This document shows positions 1-12,118 of a stretch of DNA of 64,000 nucleotides, one piece after another. Source of the stretch: Usnea hakonensis (Eukaryota; Ascomycota; Lecanoromycetes; Lecanorales; Parmeliaceae); assembly GCA_013423325.1 (NCBI GenBank), contig BLJB01000067.1:1-64000 (forward strand). The letters are read 5' to 3'. Each line of letters starts with the position of its first letter. Within the stretch, counting starts at the first letter, position 1. Position numbers and translations under genes: made by a program. Below the pieces are notes generated by a model. That model made no database searches, was not told the DNA's origin, and saw nothing but the letters and a program-made list of their open reading frames with translations.

Positions 1-779
1 AACAGCCCGGGGCCCATTTGACCGTTAGTTGCGCCCGGGGCCGTACCCCCCGAATTGCCGATGAGCACTCTCTCTACGATCCTAGGCTAGTATACTAAGT
101 AAGTCTGTAGGGAGACTACTTCCGGCCCTAAATTCGGCTTTCTTACCTCCTTCCTCACCTCCTTATTCGGCTCCCTCTTTATAATAGCCTCCCAATTCGG
201 CTATATTCGGTATATAGCAAGCATAGAAGCCTTAGGCGAAGGATAAATATTATACTATAGGAGGAAGGCAGTTAGAATAACTAGGTATTAACCGAGGAGG
301 ATACCAAGTACTATTATTAGCTATAGAACTTAGCCCTACCAAATCAGTTTCGATTTAGTAATACCTCGGATAATACGCCATTCGGCTTGCTTTTATAGAT
401 TTGGATTACATGGATTCGTGATCTACTTGCGGAGAAACCCGTACTAAAAGTACTTGATTTTAGCGATTTTCTTACTTTTTAGGCTATACTATAGTTTACT
501 AAATATAATAAGGCTTAGTACTACTAATACTACCTCGCTATCGTACCCTCGCTGTCGCTATTGGCTATAGGGGTATAGCCTTTTTTCTTTTTTGCGGGCA
601 CTTGTTACGGATATCCTCTACAGGATATATGCGGAGCCTCATAGGGCTTAGCGAGCCTTGGCATTGCGGCCATGAGGAGGATTCCTCGTGTAGATACTCT
701 TTCTTCTTTCTTCTATATACACATTATTATATTATTATCCATACATATGACACCACTCATATCGATCCCTGACATAGTC
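1..779. other. TA-rich leader of a degraded retroelement
   Basis: No gene is readable here. The stretch is mostly TA-rich, with islands of higher GC at about 1-60 and 600-690. It leads directly into the reverse-transcriptase relic that follows. A TGTTACG start near 604 resembles the 5' end of a Gypsy-type LTR, but I see no matching 3' LTR end, so an LTR call is only a guess. Confidence 0.35.
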
Positions 780-1275
780 TTTCTAGACGTAATCGTATTA
801 GATAAAGAGCTCTAAATAGATCCGAAAAAAATAGAAGCTATTATTAAATAACCTTCTCCTACTAATCTAAAAGAGGTATAAGGCTTTATTAAACTCACTA
901 ATTTCTATAGACGTTTTATTTATAAGTTTTCTAAGCTAGTAAAGCCCTTAGTAAATCTTATTAAAAAGAATATTTTATTCGTATAGAATAAGATCTATTT
1001 AGAGGCCTTTAAAAGTCTTAAAAAGTAAGTAGTAAATATACTAGTACTAAAGTACTTTAATTTAAAGAGATAGACTATACTCGAAACTAATTCTTTCGAC
1101 TTTATTATAGATAGAATACTATCCTAGTATAATAATAAGGGTATACTCTATCTTATAGCTTTTTATAGTAAGATAATAATCCCTATAAAGTATAATTACT
1201 ATATTTATAATAAGGAGTTACTAGTAATTATAAGATATTTCGAATATTAGTACCTTAAACTCGAATATATTAATT
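780..1275 (+). mobile_element. RIP-degraded Ty3/Gypsy pol fragment (RT/RNase H)
   Basis: Reading the plus strand through many stops gives the end of a Gypsy reverse transcriptase. A stretch like DPKKIEAI is followed by NFYRRFI near 900-920 and KPLVNLIKK near 940-970. The RNase H start follows: ETNSFDFII near 1085-1110, then SQYNNKGILY and KELLVIIRYFEYWYL up to about 1260. Many codons are TAG/TAA where Trp or Gln is expected, and the stretch is extremely TA-rich. This is the pattern left by repeat-induced point mutation (C to T on either strand). Integrase and gag are not recognisable. The element is non-coding today. Confidence 0.8.
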
Positions 1276-2596
1276 TACTTATTTAAGTATTTATAGAATG
1301 AAGTTCGTGGAGTATCAAGGGTGTTTTTTGACGGCGAGTATTATCCATTCCAAAGATTCGAACACGCAGGGACGGCCACTGACCTCGATTCCAGCGACCT
1401 CGAAGCCCCCTGGAACCATAGAGTTGGAGTAGCTACATTTGCATCTATGGAGGACTTCACTTTGACATCACCGTAAACTTGCAGAGCGAGACCAATTTCT
1501 TACAAGGCCTGGAGAGAAAGGGATTGACGAGTCTCCTACTTATCAAGTGGGCTTTTCGGTGATCTAGTTGATCCTCTCCAAATTCGCATGCTGCGGCAGC
1601 CACTGAACTCCGTCCCAACATTCGATAACATCTTAGCCGCGCGCACTGCACTTCTACAACGTAAAAGCCTTTGCAATCTCCGTGCGATATATCCAGCACA
1701 GTAGGTAAAACACGACAGTCTTCCCACTTCCGCCTCACCTCCTCGAACCCCCATTCTCTCCTTCCATCTTCCCCTCCTCCTACCCCATCCACGACCCGCC
1801 CCAAACCACCCAACCCCATCAATCCGCAAACCCCCATCCCAAATCTCTAACACGAGAGACCATCATCCTCTACAGACCAAAATTTTCCCCCACGAAACGG
1901 CAGCACTGTGGTGCAACAACAACTTCCTTCTCTTCTGATATCATCGATGGGCCAAAAGGGGTTCTGATCGGAGTTGCATTCAAAAAAAATGCGCTGAAAA
2001 AATTGGATGTGGTGGGAAGTCTGTGAGAATTTATTTCATCGGTTTATCAATCGATTGATAGGTATGTCAATCAACAAGCTATCTATCCCTTCCGCCCACG
2101 TTCCGTTCTCCCCATCAAAAACACAGCTCCCGATTCCTCCAACTCTCTCTCGTTTCGCTAGCTTTCTATCCTTGGGTCACTCTTTGCCTTTCCGAACTAG
2201 GACTCGTCTCTACAATTCTTTGTTGCGTTTGAGGGAGCGCTGTTGTGGAAGGTTTTGAGAGGCAAGGAGATTTCATTCTATTCTATTGTATTCTATTCCG
2301 ATTTGTTCTATCCCAGACGCCTTGTCGAGACGTGGTTGTCAAAAAAAAAAGCGTGTGTCTTCAAAATCCTTGCACAGAGAAAAAAATCGGATCGCTAGCG
2401 TCAACGTCTTGAACCCCTCGTCCATGGAAAAAGCCACTCGCCAGGCCAAGCAATTGCAACAGAGTCAGACTACGAGACGGTTTCCCTGCACTATCAAGCT
2501 ATCTATAGACATGAAGCCCCGAATTAAAACACATTAGAGGGATTAAAGCCCATACTAAAGTTTGCAAAAAGGGCCAAGATATCAGCCTTTCTTTCC
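1276..2596. other. Intergenic, no gene recognised
   Basis: About 1.3 kb with only short, low-complexity open frames. One proline/glycine-rich stretch near 1740-1840 is just C-rich sequence. I found no homology I recognise, no splice-consistent chain and no RNA gene. It sits between the retroelement relic and the 3' end of the adenylosuccinate lyase gene. Confidence 0.5.
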
Positions 2597-5040
2597 CTAA
2601 ACGATCAAATCCGCCCGCCACCCTTTGCTCATCACATACCTATACTTCTCCAACGCCTTCTCAACCTCGCCGCCAGGCCCAGTGAACTTGTCCACCTGTT
2701 GCGGCGCTCGTCCGTAGAAGCTTCTTGGGTCGAGCAGCTGATCTAGTTGTCCGATGATTGGTTTGAAGAATGGCGCTTTTCGGATACGGTCGATGAGATC
2801 GTTGTCTTCGCCTTCCAATTTGACGGCTGCGGCGGCCTGGTGGGAGAGAACGCGGATTTCTTCATGGGCTATTTGTCGGGAGACGCCCATGCTGGAGAGG
2901 GCCATGATGATGTTTTCACTGTAAGAGGGTTCAGTGCCGGCAGGACTGAGAAGCGGGTTTGTTTGGGGTAGAAGATGGAACGCACGTTGCCATAAAAGGA
3001 AGTTCCTCAGCTATTCGCCTATTGATGACGGCGGAATTCACGACAAGACCAGACGTTACCTGCGATCATTAGCATATGTTGCGATCGACCGTGCGTGGCC
3101 CTATACTACTTACGTTATCCATGAGCAACATCAGCGCATCAGCGCAAAGAAAGGTCTCCGGGATAGTGATCCTTCGAATGGCACTATCATCTGTAGACCT
3201 TGTCAGCTTCCGAAATGTCTTAAAGTCGACTCGAGACTTACCTAAAGTCCGTTCGAACCACTGATGCGAGTACGTTGCCACGGCTATGCCGGTCTCGGAG
3301 TCAGCATTGCTTGTTCTGGGTAGGGACTAGAGCTGCAAGGCAGCTCTTGGGAATAGGAATTTGCCCTTGCTCCCAAAGTTGGCCTTGCGAGTCAAACCCA
3401 CTACCAAAAAGGAAGAATTGGCTCCGGAAGTCACGTACCGTCCATTGGCAGATTCTGCAGCTTCCGTCCTAGTGAGCATATTCGTCTACGAAGGTTTCGG
3501 GATTAGCATTGCTTGTTCCAGGCAGGAAATGGCGTTGTAAGACAGTATCGAAGATAAGATGTTGCTCTTGCTCCCCAAACGTCGCCTGCGACGCAATCTC
3601 GTCATGCAAAGGTCAGCTGAAATGTACGTACTCAGAACGCATCGGGTTCCTTTTGTAGGCCATCGCACTACTGCCGATCTGGTCAACCTCAAAAGGCTCT
3701 TCCAATTCTTTCATCATGGCGAGATGTCGGACGTCTGTGAAGATGCGCTCGCACTGTTGGTCTTCGGCGTCAGTGGCTGTAGTGTAAAAACCAAAGAGCT
3801 GTGTTTGGTGGCATAGAATGCTTACTGTCGCGCCGAATGAACCAAGGGAGTTGCAGACGTCGACGTCAATTTTACGAGAATACGTTTGGGAGCTGATTGT
3901 GGAGACGCTGTCGAAGCCGGCTTTTCTGGTCACCAGCTCGTCAAGCCTCTCTACTTTCGAGTGGTCTCCTTTGAACAGAGCAAGGAAAGTACTCTGTGTG
4001 CCCGTGGCCCTCGAAACATATGAGCACACATGAGGGCTGATTGGAAGCTACAACTTACCCCTTCACGCCTCGGAAGCGTATATCTGACCTTGCGCGCTCA
4101 ATATTTCGAAGATCCATCAAAAGATCATAGATCCAGATACAGGCTCTCTTGCCTCTATTTACATACAAAGTCAGCATATCTCTAGAAGGATACACATGCG
4201 TTATGCCACTAATGTTAAGAGATGACTTGCTCCCACAACGTGTCTTGCGAGCCGAAAAGCAACATCAACAAGGCAAAATAGGTCCGAATCAACAACTTAC
4301 ACAGTAGTCAGTGCCGCGGGTTGCCCATGTGTGTATCCAAGACAGGCTTGGTCGCGATAGATGCGGGCAAAGTCGGACAGCTTTTTTATTACTGTAGCAA
4401 GTTTTGGTAAGAGAAGATCAAGACCAGTCTTCAAAAATATTAGGTCGGCATTATCTGTTACGTAGCTGTCCGTCGTTAGGATCAAAGTATAGTAATCAAA
4501 AGCAGTACTAACCAAGACGTAGCTCCGAGATGAATAATGCCTGCAGCGCTGGGAGCGGCCAAGCCGAAGCCATAAACGTGAGCCATAACCTACAGTGGTC
4601 AGATGAGTAGAGATGTATGAGTTGGAATCGTACATCGTGCCGCCGCTTCTTCTCTTCCTCCTCTATCAGCGCGAACTCGGAATCTTTAATCGTTACGTGG
4701 GCCTGCATGTCGGCCACCGCGTAATCGGAGATGCCTGCTAATCCGAGCTCCTTCTCCGCTTCCGCCAGCCAAACCTATCTGCTGGTTAAGATCACCAAAG
4801 AAGGGCCCTGGAATGGGTAAAAGAGATGGCGCACTAACCCAGAGCTGTCTCCATGTTGAAAATCTCATCGACGGAGAAAACAATTGTTTCATCTCCTATT
4901 GATCAGATTTAGCATGTCTTTAGGATAGAGCTGTAGCTCAGCTGTCGGAGATTCTAAACAAGAAAAGGCAATATGGAATGGATATATACCTTGCTACAGT
5001 AGCGGGTATTAAAAGGAGTCTGGTATTCGTTGGAAGCCAT
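2597..5040 (-). CDS. ADE13: Adenylosuccinate lyase, 13 exons
   Basis: Cytosolic purine-synthesis enzyme that releases fumarate from SAICAR and from adenylosuccinate. Thirteen exons keep one frame and give about 484 residues, the normal family length. Exons: 5040-4990, 4895-4839, 4774-4634, 4589-4513, 4465-4301, 4154-4059, 4009-3826, 3753-3632, 3485-3439, 3283-3242, 3190-3114, 3059-2986, 2918-2597. The start gives MASNEYQTPFNTRYCSK, followed by the conserved FSTWRQLW and YTHGQPA. The lyase signature reads GSSAMAYKRNP (exon 8), and the C-terminus carries ENIIMA and GRAPQQV. All introns are GT-AG. Three of them (3284-3438, 3486-3631, 4155-4300) share sequence with each other and look like introner copies. 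It is divergent from the small gene at 5805. Confident in function; exon borders are by eye. Confidence 0.93.
3284..3438 (-). repeat. Introner-like intron A in ADE13
   Basis: 155-base intron with GTACGT donor, GCTGAC branch site and CATAG acceptor. Its core contains TTTGGGAGCAAG, preceded by CTCGCAAG, and its 3' part contains GAACAAGCAATGCT. The introns at 3486-3631 and 4155-4300 share the core in the same order. Ordinary introns of one gene do not resemble each other like this. Confidence 0.65.
3486..3631 (-). repeat. Introner-like intron B in ADE13
   Basis: 146-base intron with GTACGT donor, GCTAAT branch site and CGTAG acceptor. It shares with intron A the core TTTGGGGAGCAAG preceded by GTCGCAGG, and the 14-base run GAACAAGCAATGCT just before the branch site, followed by a similar CCCGAAACC. 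It interrupts the codon for Glu right after the lyase signature exon. Confidence 0.65.
4155..4300 (-). repeat. Introner-like intron C in ADE13
   Basis: 146-base intron, the same length as intron B, with GTAAGT donor, GCTGAC branch site and AATAG acceptor. It shares the CTCGCAAG and GTGGGAGCAAG core at a comparable offset from the donor, but its 3' half is more diverged than in introns A and B. Confidence 0.55.
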
Positions 5041-5804
5041 CGTGAAATGATATGTACTTTCTGAGATGATACGACGTCTTTTTCGTATGGCTTCTTCTTA
5101 TGGCTTCTTCTATTATGTATAGTGAGATGATTGGGTTTGTCTAAAAGTAGGTAACAGATTTGAAGATGAAAAAGTATTGCTAGTAATTTTTATTTTTAAT
5201 TTGCCTAAACTTAGGCGCCTTCGGTGGTCTTTTTTTATTTCATCGCTAAAGTCTTACTTACGTCACCGCGTGTTCGTCCCCAATATCAGCCCGAAGCTCC
5301 GAGGACACGTCGGCGGGAGTAGCCGCTTTGGCAAGTGAGGTGAGCTTGGTCATCAGGGTCACCAACGATCTATACTCTTATAGTCTAAGGTACTATCTTC
5401 GAAGGTCATCACGGATGAGTCAAAAGGTACTTGAAATCTAAATAGGCTGTCTTTCCTCCCTTCCTTCTTGAGTTGGTCGGAGCTTCAATTCAGGGCTGCA
5501 ATTGGGCCACACAATTTGGCTTCTGAAAGCGCATCGAAATCTTAGACGATCGACAGATTTGCCGGGGTCTCTTCGCCGAGATTTAAGAACATAAACCTTA
5601 CCTTACTTAAGGCTAGAGACTTGGAGTGGGGTCGAAGATGAAATAAGCGTAAGCGCTGTTGGTGCGGTTCGGTCAACTACGTCACAGGCCCACCATGAAA
5701 ATCAATTCTCGCACTCATTGCTACTCCCGACCAACAGGCACTTTAACAACCATACATTCCAAACCGTTCCTCTTAAGTAAGCATAATCCTTTGACTTCGC
5801 AAGC
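5041..5804. other. Divergent promoter region, ADE13 / small protein
   Basis: 764 bases between two divergently transcribed genes. It must hold both promoters. There is a short tandem echo (TATGGCTTCTTCT repeated near 5088-5114) and a TA-rich patch near 5180-5230. I see no convincing TATA box or known operator. Confidence 0.4.
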
Positions 5805-6329
5805 ATGAGTGGAACATCAAGCGTCGGTGGCCCTGGCGTCTACGAAGCCGGGGACCAGCGTACCTCCAAGGACTCCGACAATGTCGCCGATAGATACCAC
5901 GAAGGGCAGCCAAACAGCCACAAGGCAAATGACTCGAGTGCGTAACCACTTCAATTAGTGCGATATATGAGATCTAATCTCTGATGATAGAGGATGAGAG
6001 ATCGATTGCCAACAAGCTAGCACGAGAAGAAAAGGTGAAAAGCTCCAGCTCTCGAACATCAAATATGGCTGACTCTTCCCAAGCGTGAAAGCGAGCCAGA
6101 GAAGATCTCCAAGGAGGCCGCGGAGTCCCAGAAAGATCCTACTTTGCCAGTAAGTTGCCCATTGCGGTTTTCAGCCGTTCGTCTCTAGAGACGGCCTGCT
6201 AATGTCTGTGTCATTTAGGCAAAGAATCACGGCAACGAGCCTTCCAAGGGTGCCAAGATTGACGCGGAAATCCAACAAGAGGAGGAAGAGATGCTGAAGA
6301 AGAAGGGTGCTTGGGGTCCGAAGAAGTGA
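5805..6329 (+). CDS. Small hydrophilic protein, 117 aa, 4 exons
   Basis: Four exons (5805-5937, 5991-6034, 6084-6149, 6219-6329) with clean GT-AG introns give a highly charged, cysteine-free protein of 117 residues. It starts MSGTSSVGGPGVYEAGDQR and ends KKKGAWGPKK. The middle is rich in Glu, Lys and Asp, with no hydrophobic core, membrane segment or signal peptide, so it is probably disordered. The family looks like a conserved fungal hypothetical that I recall only vaguely; I assign no function. Frame continuity across three introns and the divergent position from ADE13 support a real gene. Cytosolic or nuclear location is an inference from composition. Confidence 0.75.
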
Positions 6330-7751
6330 TGGACCGAAGGAGAGCACACGCGGGATCAGATTGTACACGGTCTCGTCGTTGTTGCACTCAAAGCTATGCT
6401 GGATGCGGCGGGTGGAATCAAGCATAGATAGAAGAAACAAAGCACCATACTTTTGAACGAGTCTGGATTCCATTCCAAACAGCCCGTCGAAGCCTTTTGT
6501 AGGTTGACTTGATCAAGTGATCAAACTCCAGAAATATTACAGCATCATCGTAGGTAAGAGAATGTAGCCAAAATCATGTGTAGTAGCAAATTTATCCGGA
6601 TAAATCCCAGTATGCTCATCGACCAGAGATCATCAATCTTTGCCAGAGAGCTCTCCTCACAAATGGAATGATGAATATTGGAATGGTCTTCGACTGACTA
6701 ATCCTTCCGACACCTATACAACTTTCGCTCTACACGCACCACTTTCTCTACATTCTCCTATGACTTTCCCGAACGGACTCAAATGGAACGCGCATGATTG
6801 TAATCATGTCAAGCCACTAGCTAATCAACACTCATCTACGCAGCACGTACAAGCAGCATCTCCCTTGCCGATCGCATGCCAGACGAATCAACGCTTTAGA
6901 CCAGACGCGAGGGGAAGGACTTCAGGGCGTGCACTTTGGGGTAGCAGGAGATATGGTGGATAATCAAGAGTTCTTCGATATGTTTTAGTGATCTTAAATT
7001 CATGGTCGGGGTGCGACACTGCTGAAAATATTCTACCTTTCGCGGATTGCAACAGAGATCACACTACAGCTATAACAATCAAGATGGCAACGTATTCGAG
7101 TAGGAGCCCATGGAGAGTGCTCGAACAAGCATACACCAGCCTCTCTCGCTCCACGTTCGGGACCAAAGTGGTAGGAGGCGATGTCCTCTCCAACCCTCTG
7201 TTCCCTACAGATGCTATCTGCTTACGATCCGGTGCCCGGATTCCGAAGCAATATATTTGTGGTCGGACAGATTGTCGAAAGAGTCCGAATAGGTTCGGGC
7301 ATATGCTAATTTCCGTCCGGCTATAGTCCAAGCTGATTAATGCTCTCAGCAGCATTACTTGATTGGACGTATTGAGCGCCCTGGACTCGATCGGAAGAGC
7401 GCTCAAGGATTTCACCATTCGAGGTATGCCTCTGTGGGCAAGAATGCGTTGGTGTGTCGAGTGCTTTCCTCGTGCAGACAACAAGACCGGACCTCGGAAG
7501 GTTCGAAATCAAAATCCGTTGATGCGTGATGATGTCAAGGTACTGGGCGGCGAAGGGATAGAAGCAACATTCGACCTCTTTTTAACTCGTTACACTCATC
7601 TCCCTTCACAGTACCAACAAGGTCAAGAACTTCCACTTCTCACGTACCTTTGGATTACCGCGGAATACGGACGTTATCTTTGGCTCACTTATCACCTCCT
7701 CCATTTCTGCGCACACCTTAAAGCGGTACCGGAAAACATAATCTTGTCGAC
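6330..7751. other. Intergenic, no gene recognised
   Basis: About 1.4 kb upstream of the P450 gene. Open frames of 60-140 codons exist on both strands, but none has a recognisable domain, codon pattern or supporting splice chain. One of them overlaps the P450 start in another frame and is a shadow. Confidence 0.45.
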
Positions 7752-9388
7752 ATGGAGACGAGCACTCTCCTTGTTGAATCTATCTTAATCGCCATAGCTT
7801 TATATACTGCCTATGGGGTCATCTATCGTCTCTATCTGTCTCCTATTGCTCGTTTCCCCGGTCGGAAGTTGGCAGCTCTGACATTCTGGTATGAATTCTA
7901 TTTCGATGTCATCAAAAGGGGCTCATACGTTTGGGAGATCCAGAAAATGCACGAGACCTACGGTATTCTCAAAATGATTCAGATACCTTATATGATAGGA
8001 GCCACTGATAGCGTCATTAGGTCCGATCATTCGCATCAATCCTTACGAGCTTCACGTTACAGACCTAGACTTTATAGATCAGCTCTATCCTTCTGTCGCT
8101 AAGAATGTAGAGAAGTGGGCTTGGTCCGCGGGTATGTTTGGCAGCACCGATATGACATTCGGAACTGTGGGCCATACCGTTCATCGACGACGACGTGGGG
8201 CGTTTAGCAACTTCTTCTCCAAAACCTCTGTCCGTCGGCTTGAACCAGTGATTCAATCTCTTGTAGATATACTGTGCGAGAAAGTCTCTATGAAGCTGGA
8301 TACTCGGGAGCCTATAAACTTGGTGCATGCATACTCGGCTTTGACGCAAGATGTGATCACGGAATATTGTTTTTCAAAACGCCGCAACGTTCTCGAGATG
8401 GAAGATTTTGCTCCAGGATTCTACGATGCCGTGCAAAAGCCAGCCGAGCTCTCCCATATGTGTGCTCCCCTTGGGACCCTTTACCATTCCTGTTTTTTTC
8501 TTATGCTCACACAGTTCTAGGATTAAGCAATTCCCCTACCTGCTTCCCATGGTTGACTTACTTCCAGACTGGTGGGTGCGTGCTATGAGTCCTATATTTG
8601 CCGATTTGCGCGCACAAAGCTTGGAGATGGTCTCTCAGGTCCAATCAATTCTTTCTCATGGTGACGATAACGGATCGAAATCCCATGCTACAGTGTTTCA
8701 TTCGCTACGAGATGACGATGACCTCCCACCGTCAGAGAAATCGCTCCCACGCCTTGTCACGGAAGCCTCGAGCCTCACTGCTGCAGGGACACTGACAACT
8801 GCGCACATGTTGAGCGCCACCACTTACCATATCCTCAACAACCCGCCCATTCTTAGCAGATTGATGGCTGAACTCGAAACAGCCTTTTCCGATGCCGCTA
8901 CGTCGTGCTCACTACAAACTCTTGAGAACCTCCCCTATCTCAATGCTGTGATCAGTGAAGGTTTACGTCTTTCGTACGGAACCATCCATCGGTTACAGCG
9001 CGTCCACCCCGATAACGTCTTGACTTATCGAGACTGGATCATCCCGCCCGGCACGCCCGTCGGAATGAGCCCTTTTTTCTTGCACAACAACCCAGCCATA
9101 TTTCCAGACCCCCAACTCTTTGACCCTTCACGTTTCATCGGTCCTGAGAAAGAAAAGAGGCAGAGGCATTTGTTCAACTTCGGAAAAGGCACCCGGCAAT
9201 GCGTGGGTATGAACCTGGCTCAAGTGGAGATCCACATGGCGCTCGCGGCTATCTTCAGGAAATTCGGGACGAAGATGCACTTGTATGATACCGTCAGAGA
9301 GAGGGATGTCGATGTCAAGCATGACTTTTTTGTCACGAATCCGAGTATGGACAGTCGAGGTGTGAGGGTGACGTTGGATAGCAAATAA
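7752..9388 (+). CDS. Cytochrome P450 monooxygenase
   Basis: Three exons (7752-7962, 8021-8459, 8515-9388) give 507 residues, full length for a class II fungal P450 anchored in the ER membrane. A hydrophobic N-terminal anchor (about residues 5-25) is followed by a Pro-rich hinge (SPIARFPG). The I-helix reads TAAGTLTTA, the K-helix ExxR is EGLR, the PERF-like motif is FDPSRF, and the heme loop is FNFGKGTRQCVG with Cys446 as the heme-thiolate ligand. All essential motifs are present, so the gene is probably active. Overall layout resembles the trichodiene-oxygenase-like branch of fungal P450s (weak inference). Substrate unknown. No biosynthetic partner lies next to it. Confidence 0.9.
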
Positions 9389-12118
9389 TTACAGATAGGG
9401 AGGTGGCGCGTGTCTACGGCATGTAGCACTTACGTCCCCAGCTTATCAGATAGCGCGTGGTTGTGTAGCTGGTTGCAATTCTAAAGACCCATCGCTTATT
9501 CGTGTCCTATGATTGTCGATGCATGATAATAATTCTATACCCCATTTCGTCAATCTCTCTACAGATCTATCTCAACCACACATCCCTAAGTCCACAACAT
9601 ACCATTACCCTCTCCTCATCCACGGAAATTTGGCAGAACCTTCACAGGCTATCTCATTATTCCTTTCTCCTTGACTACATATACAATCCCCCCTCCTTCC
9701 ACAACGCCAACAGTATTTAGCAACTTATATAATATCTTCTACAAGACTTGCTTGGGTAGCATCGGTTCCCAAGCAACTTCGACGTGCTTTGCGTAGCCAA
9801 TCCAACCCCATAGGTCGGATCCGCAGCGCGTACAACATATTGCTGTGTCACGAGCAGCCACCCCACCCGACCGAGGCAATAGCCGAGAAACAAAACCCCG
9901 CAATACAAGCGCGCTTGCCTCCAGGAAGAGCAATACCCTTCACCCCTCGTCTTTCGCTGACCATCTTTTCAAAAAACTCTGGATGTTGCATGGATTGATG
10001 CTCGGATGTCAGAGTGACCACTTTTTGTTTTCTTTACGTTTAGAGCGGGGGGATGTCGGGACTTCTATGAGGCGCGTGGGCGATCGGGGGTTTTGTAGTT
10101 GGTATGAATGAATGTTCTTACTCAACGTCCGACCGGGAGGATTCTCTGGAGGCGGTATGATGGGAGTGATGGGGGACCGCGACGGGCGTCTTTTTGGTGG
10201 CGATTACAAGATACTGATTTTTGGGAGATGGAGTATGTCTGTCGCGTTGAGGCGGTTGTAGAAGGAATTAGGTAACGCGAGTATGGTGGCGAGATGGAGA
10301 GGGAGAGAGGCGCATCGTTTTTCTGCTGATATTGAGGACGATGTTGTTGTGGGGATGATGATAGGCTCGTCAGTCGAGCTATGTTCCGAACCCATCTGTG
10401 ACGCACCTTGATCTATGACCGTTGTGGGGCTAGGTGGTTTGGCGGATAGTGTCTACTCGGAGACCGTTTAGCGCCGAAAACTCTCATTCAACAATGAAGT
10501 TGTGAGAAGGGTTTCCGTCTTATACAGCCTTTGCTCGTTCATCGGTCTTTTCTACTTGCGTGCATGATGGAAACAATGCTGAGCTTGATAGATGATCAGA
10601 GGGTGAAATGTGAGAAGATGTGCAATAGTAGCTGCGGTTTGAGGAGGAGAGATGAGATTGTTTGATGAGTTTTGGCCATCGATCTCCGTGGATAAGATGT
10701 CAGCCCGATAGATAAGACGGCTGCCTTTCCTCACGAAGCCATCACAGTGCGCCAGGCGTATCAGTGAGCCACTATTTCTATGGAGAGAGACACGTGCTAC
10801 CACTAATGATTCACCACTATTACCGCCTCATTTAGTAAGCGCATAAAGGATTTAGGCTGCATTCCAAGTGTTGGAAGCGTCCTCATACGTACTTCTCGGA
10901 TATAATTACCTCGCCTGTTCCTCCTTTTCTTCAACTTGATTCCGATACACTACATAATCTTGGAAGACAGCGACATAAGGTAGCAAGATGATAGGTTATC
11001 AGCAAGGGCAATGACTCGGGGGAAGGGGGGTGAGAAGGGAGTGGAAATGTAATGGAGGTGTACTAATAATCGCCTTGGCCTTGATGCCGGATATATTTTT
11101 GCGACCAGGCCTTTCGAAACGGCCCGGAACTTGAGCCGTCGACCCCGCCTGGAAGACGGCTCGGTTATCATCGTACTAGCTTCGATCGAAATCCCATGGA
11201 AATGCTCGGTTTCAGAAGAATACCATCATCAGACTTGAAATATCTTGAATTGCATTTGCTGATCACCGTGCGCTTTTCCCCGCTCTCCCACTTTCTGTAC
11301 TACATATGCATCTGCAACCAACAATGTAACGCCATGATGCCACTGGTTCAATCCAAGACTTCTGATTGAATCAATCTTGCCTGCTCTACTAACTGCGCTT
11401 GACTCTTCAGCGACGGCCGAGCTCTTGCGGATGCATCATCTCGCCAAAAACATCCTGTTCCGGTCCGCCAAGGTTCTGAATCGACACTAAGGTACCTTAC
11501 TAGTAGCATGACGCTTGGTGTCCAACATCAAAAACATCGATTTGCATCCATCTCTCCGCATTTCATGCAACTCCCGTGAAAGCATCTGTACTTGCTTGCA
11601 TAAATCCCCCACCTGCGACTGACGGGATGAACGGCTAAGCCGCCCACGATCCTTTAATAACGACACCAGTCTGAGTCAGTGATCACGCCATCTAGTTACA
11701 CTCCTTGGCGCTAACTCACAGGGTTGTCGATTGGTCGAAGTTGACTCTGCTCTTCGACTAGAGGCATGAGATCAAAGCACCATTGCGTTTGTGAACCAAG
11801 GCGCTGGACGAGACTAGATGCTGGCTTATAGCTCTTGCTTTAGCGTGAGGAAAGTAGGTCCGATTGAGCCGTCCTGGCTTATTCTGAGCTACAAGCATTC
11901 TTGATCAGCCAGTGTTGCACTAGCTGCTGATTGTCAACTTCATTTCAATTGTCTTGCTATGCCCGGAGATGCCGGTACATGTCATTCCACCGTGGGGCAT
12001 GACCCCCGCCTTGATGGCAGGTATAAAGCTCCTTCCATCCCCTCAAGACTTTCCGTAGTCAGATAACGCCCAATTTGAAAAGACATATATCCTGATACTT
12101 TCGTCATTCCGGGTCGCG
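9389..12118. other. Long intergenic stretch, no gene recognised
   Basis: About 2.7 kb without a supportable gene. Short frames on both strands (for example on the minus strand near 10122-10406 and 10552-10803) have no recognisable domain and no splice-consistent extension. The right end is the promoter of the lectin gene. Composition is ordinary, not RIP-like. Confidence 0.45.
12022..12027 (+). promoter_or_regulatory. Putative TATA box of the lectin gene
   Basis: TATAAA lies 97 bases before the ATG at 12119, in a GGTATAAAGC context, with a CT-rich stretch after it where initiation would be expected. It is the clearest TATA element I noticed in the window. Strength and use are untested. Confidence 0.5.

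Noticed and set aside
1457..1853. Two overlapping Gly/Arg-rich minus-strand frames
   Set aside because: Low-complexity translation of a C-rich stretch; no start context or homology.
7059..7484. 141-codon minus-strand frame upstream of the P450 gene
   Set aside because: No recognisable domain, no splice support, odd composition; not distinguishable from chance.
7752..9388. P450 considered as a pseudogene because the frame shifts twice
   Set aside because: Two GT-AG introns restore a 507-residue protein with all conserved motifs.
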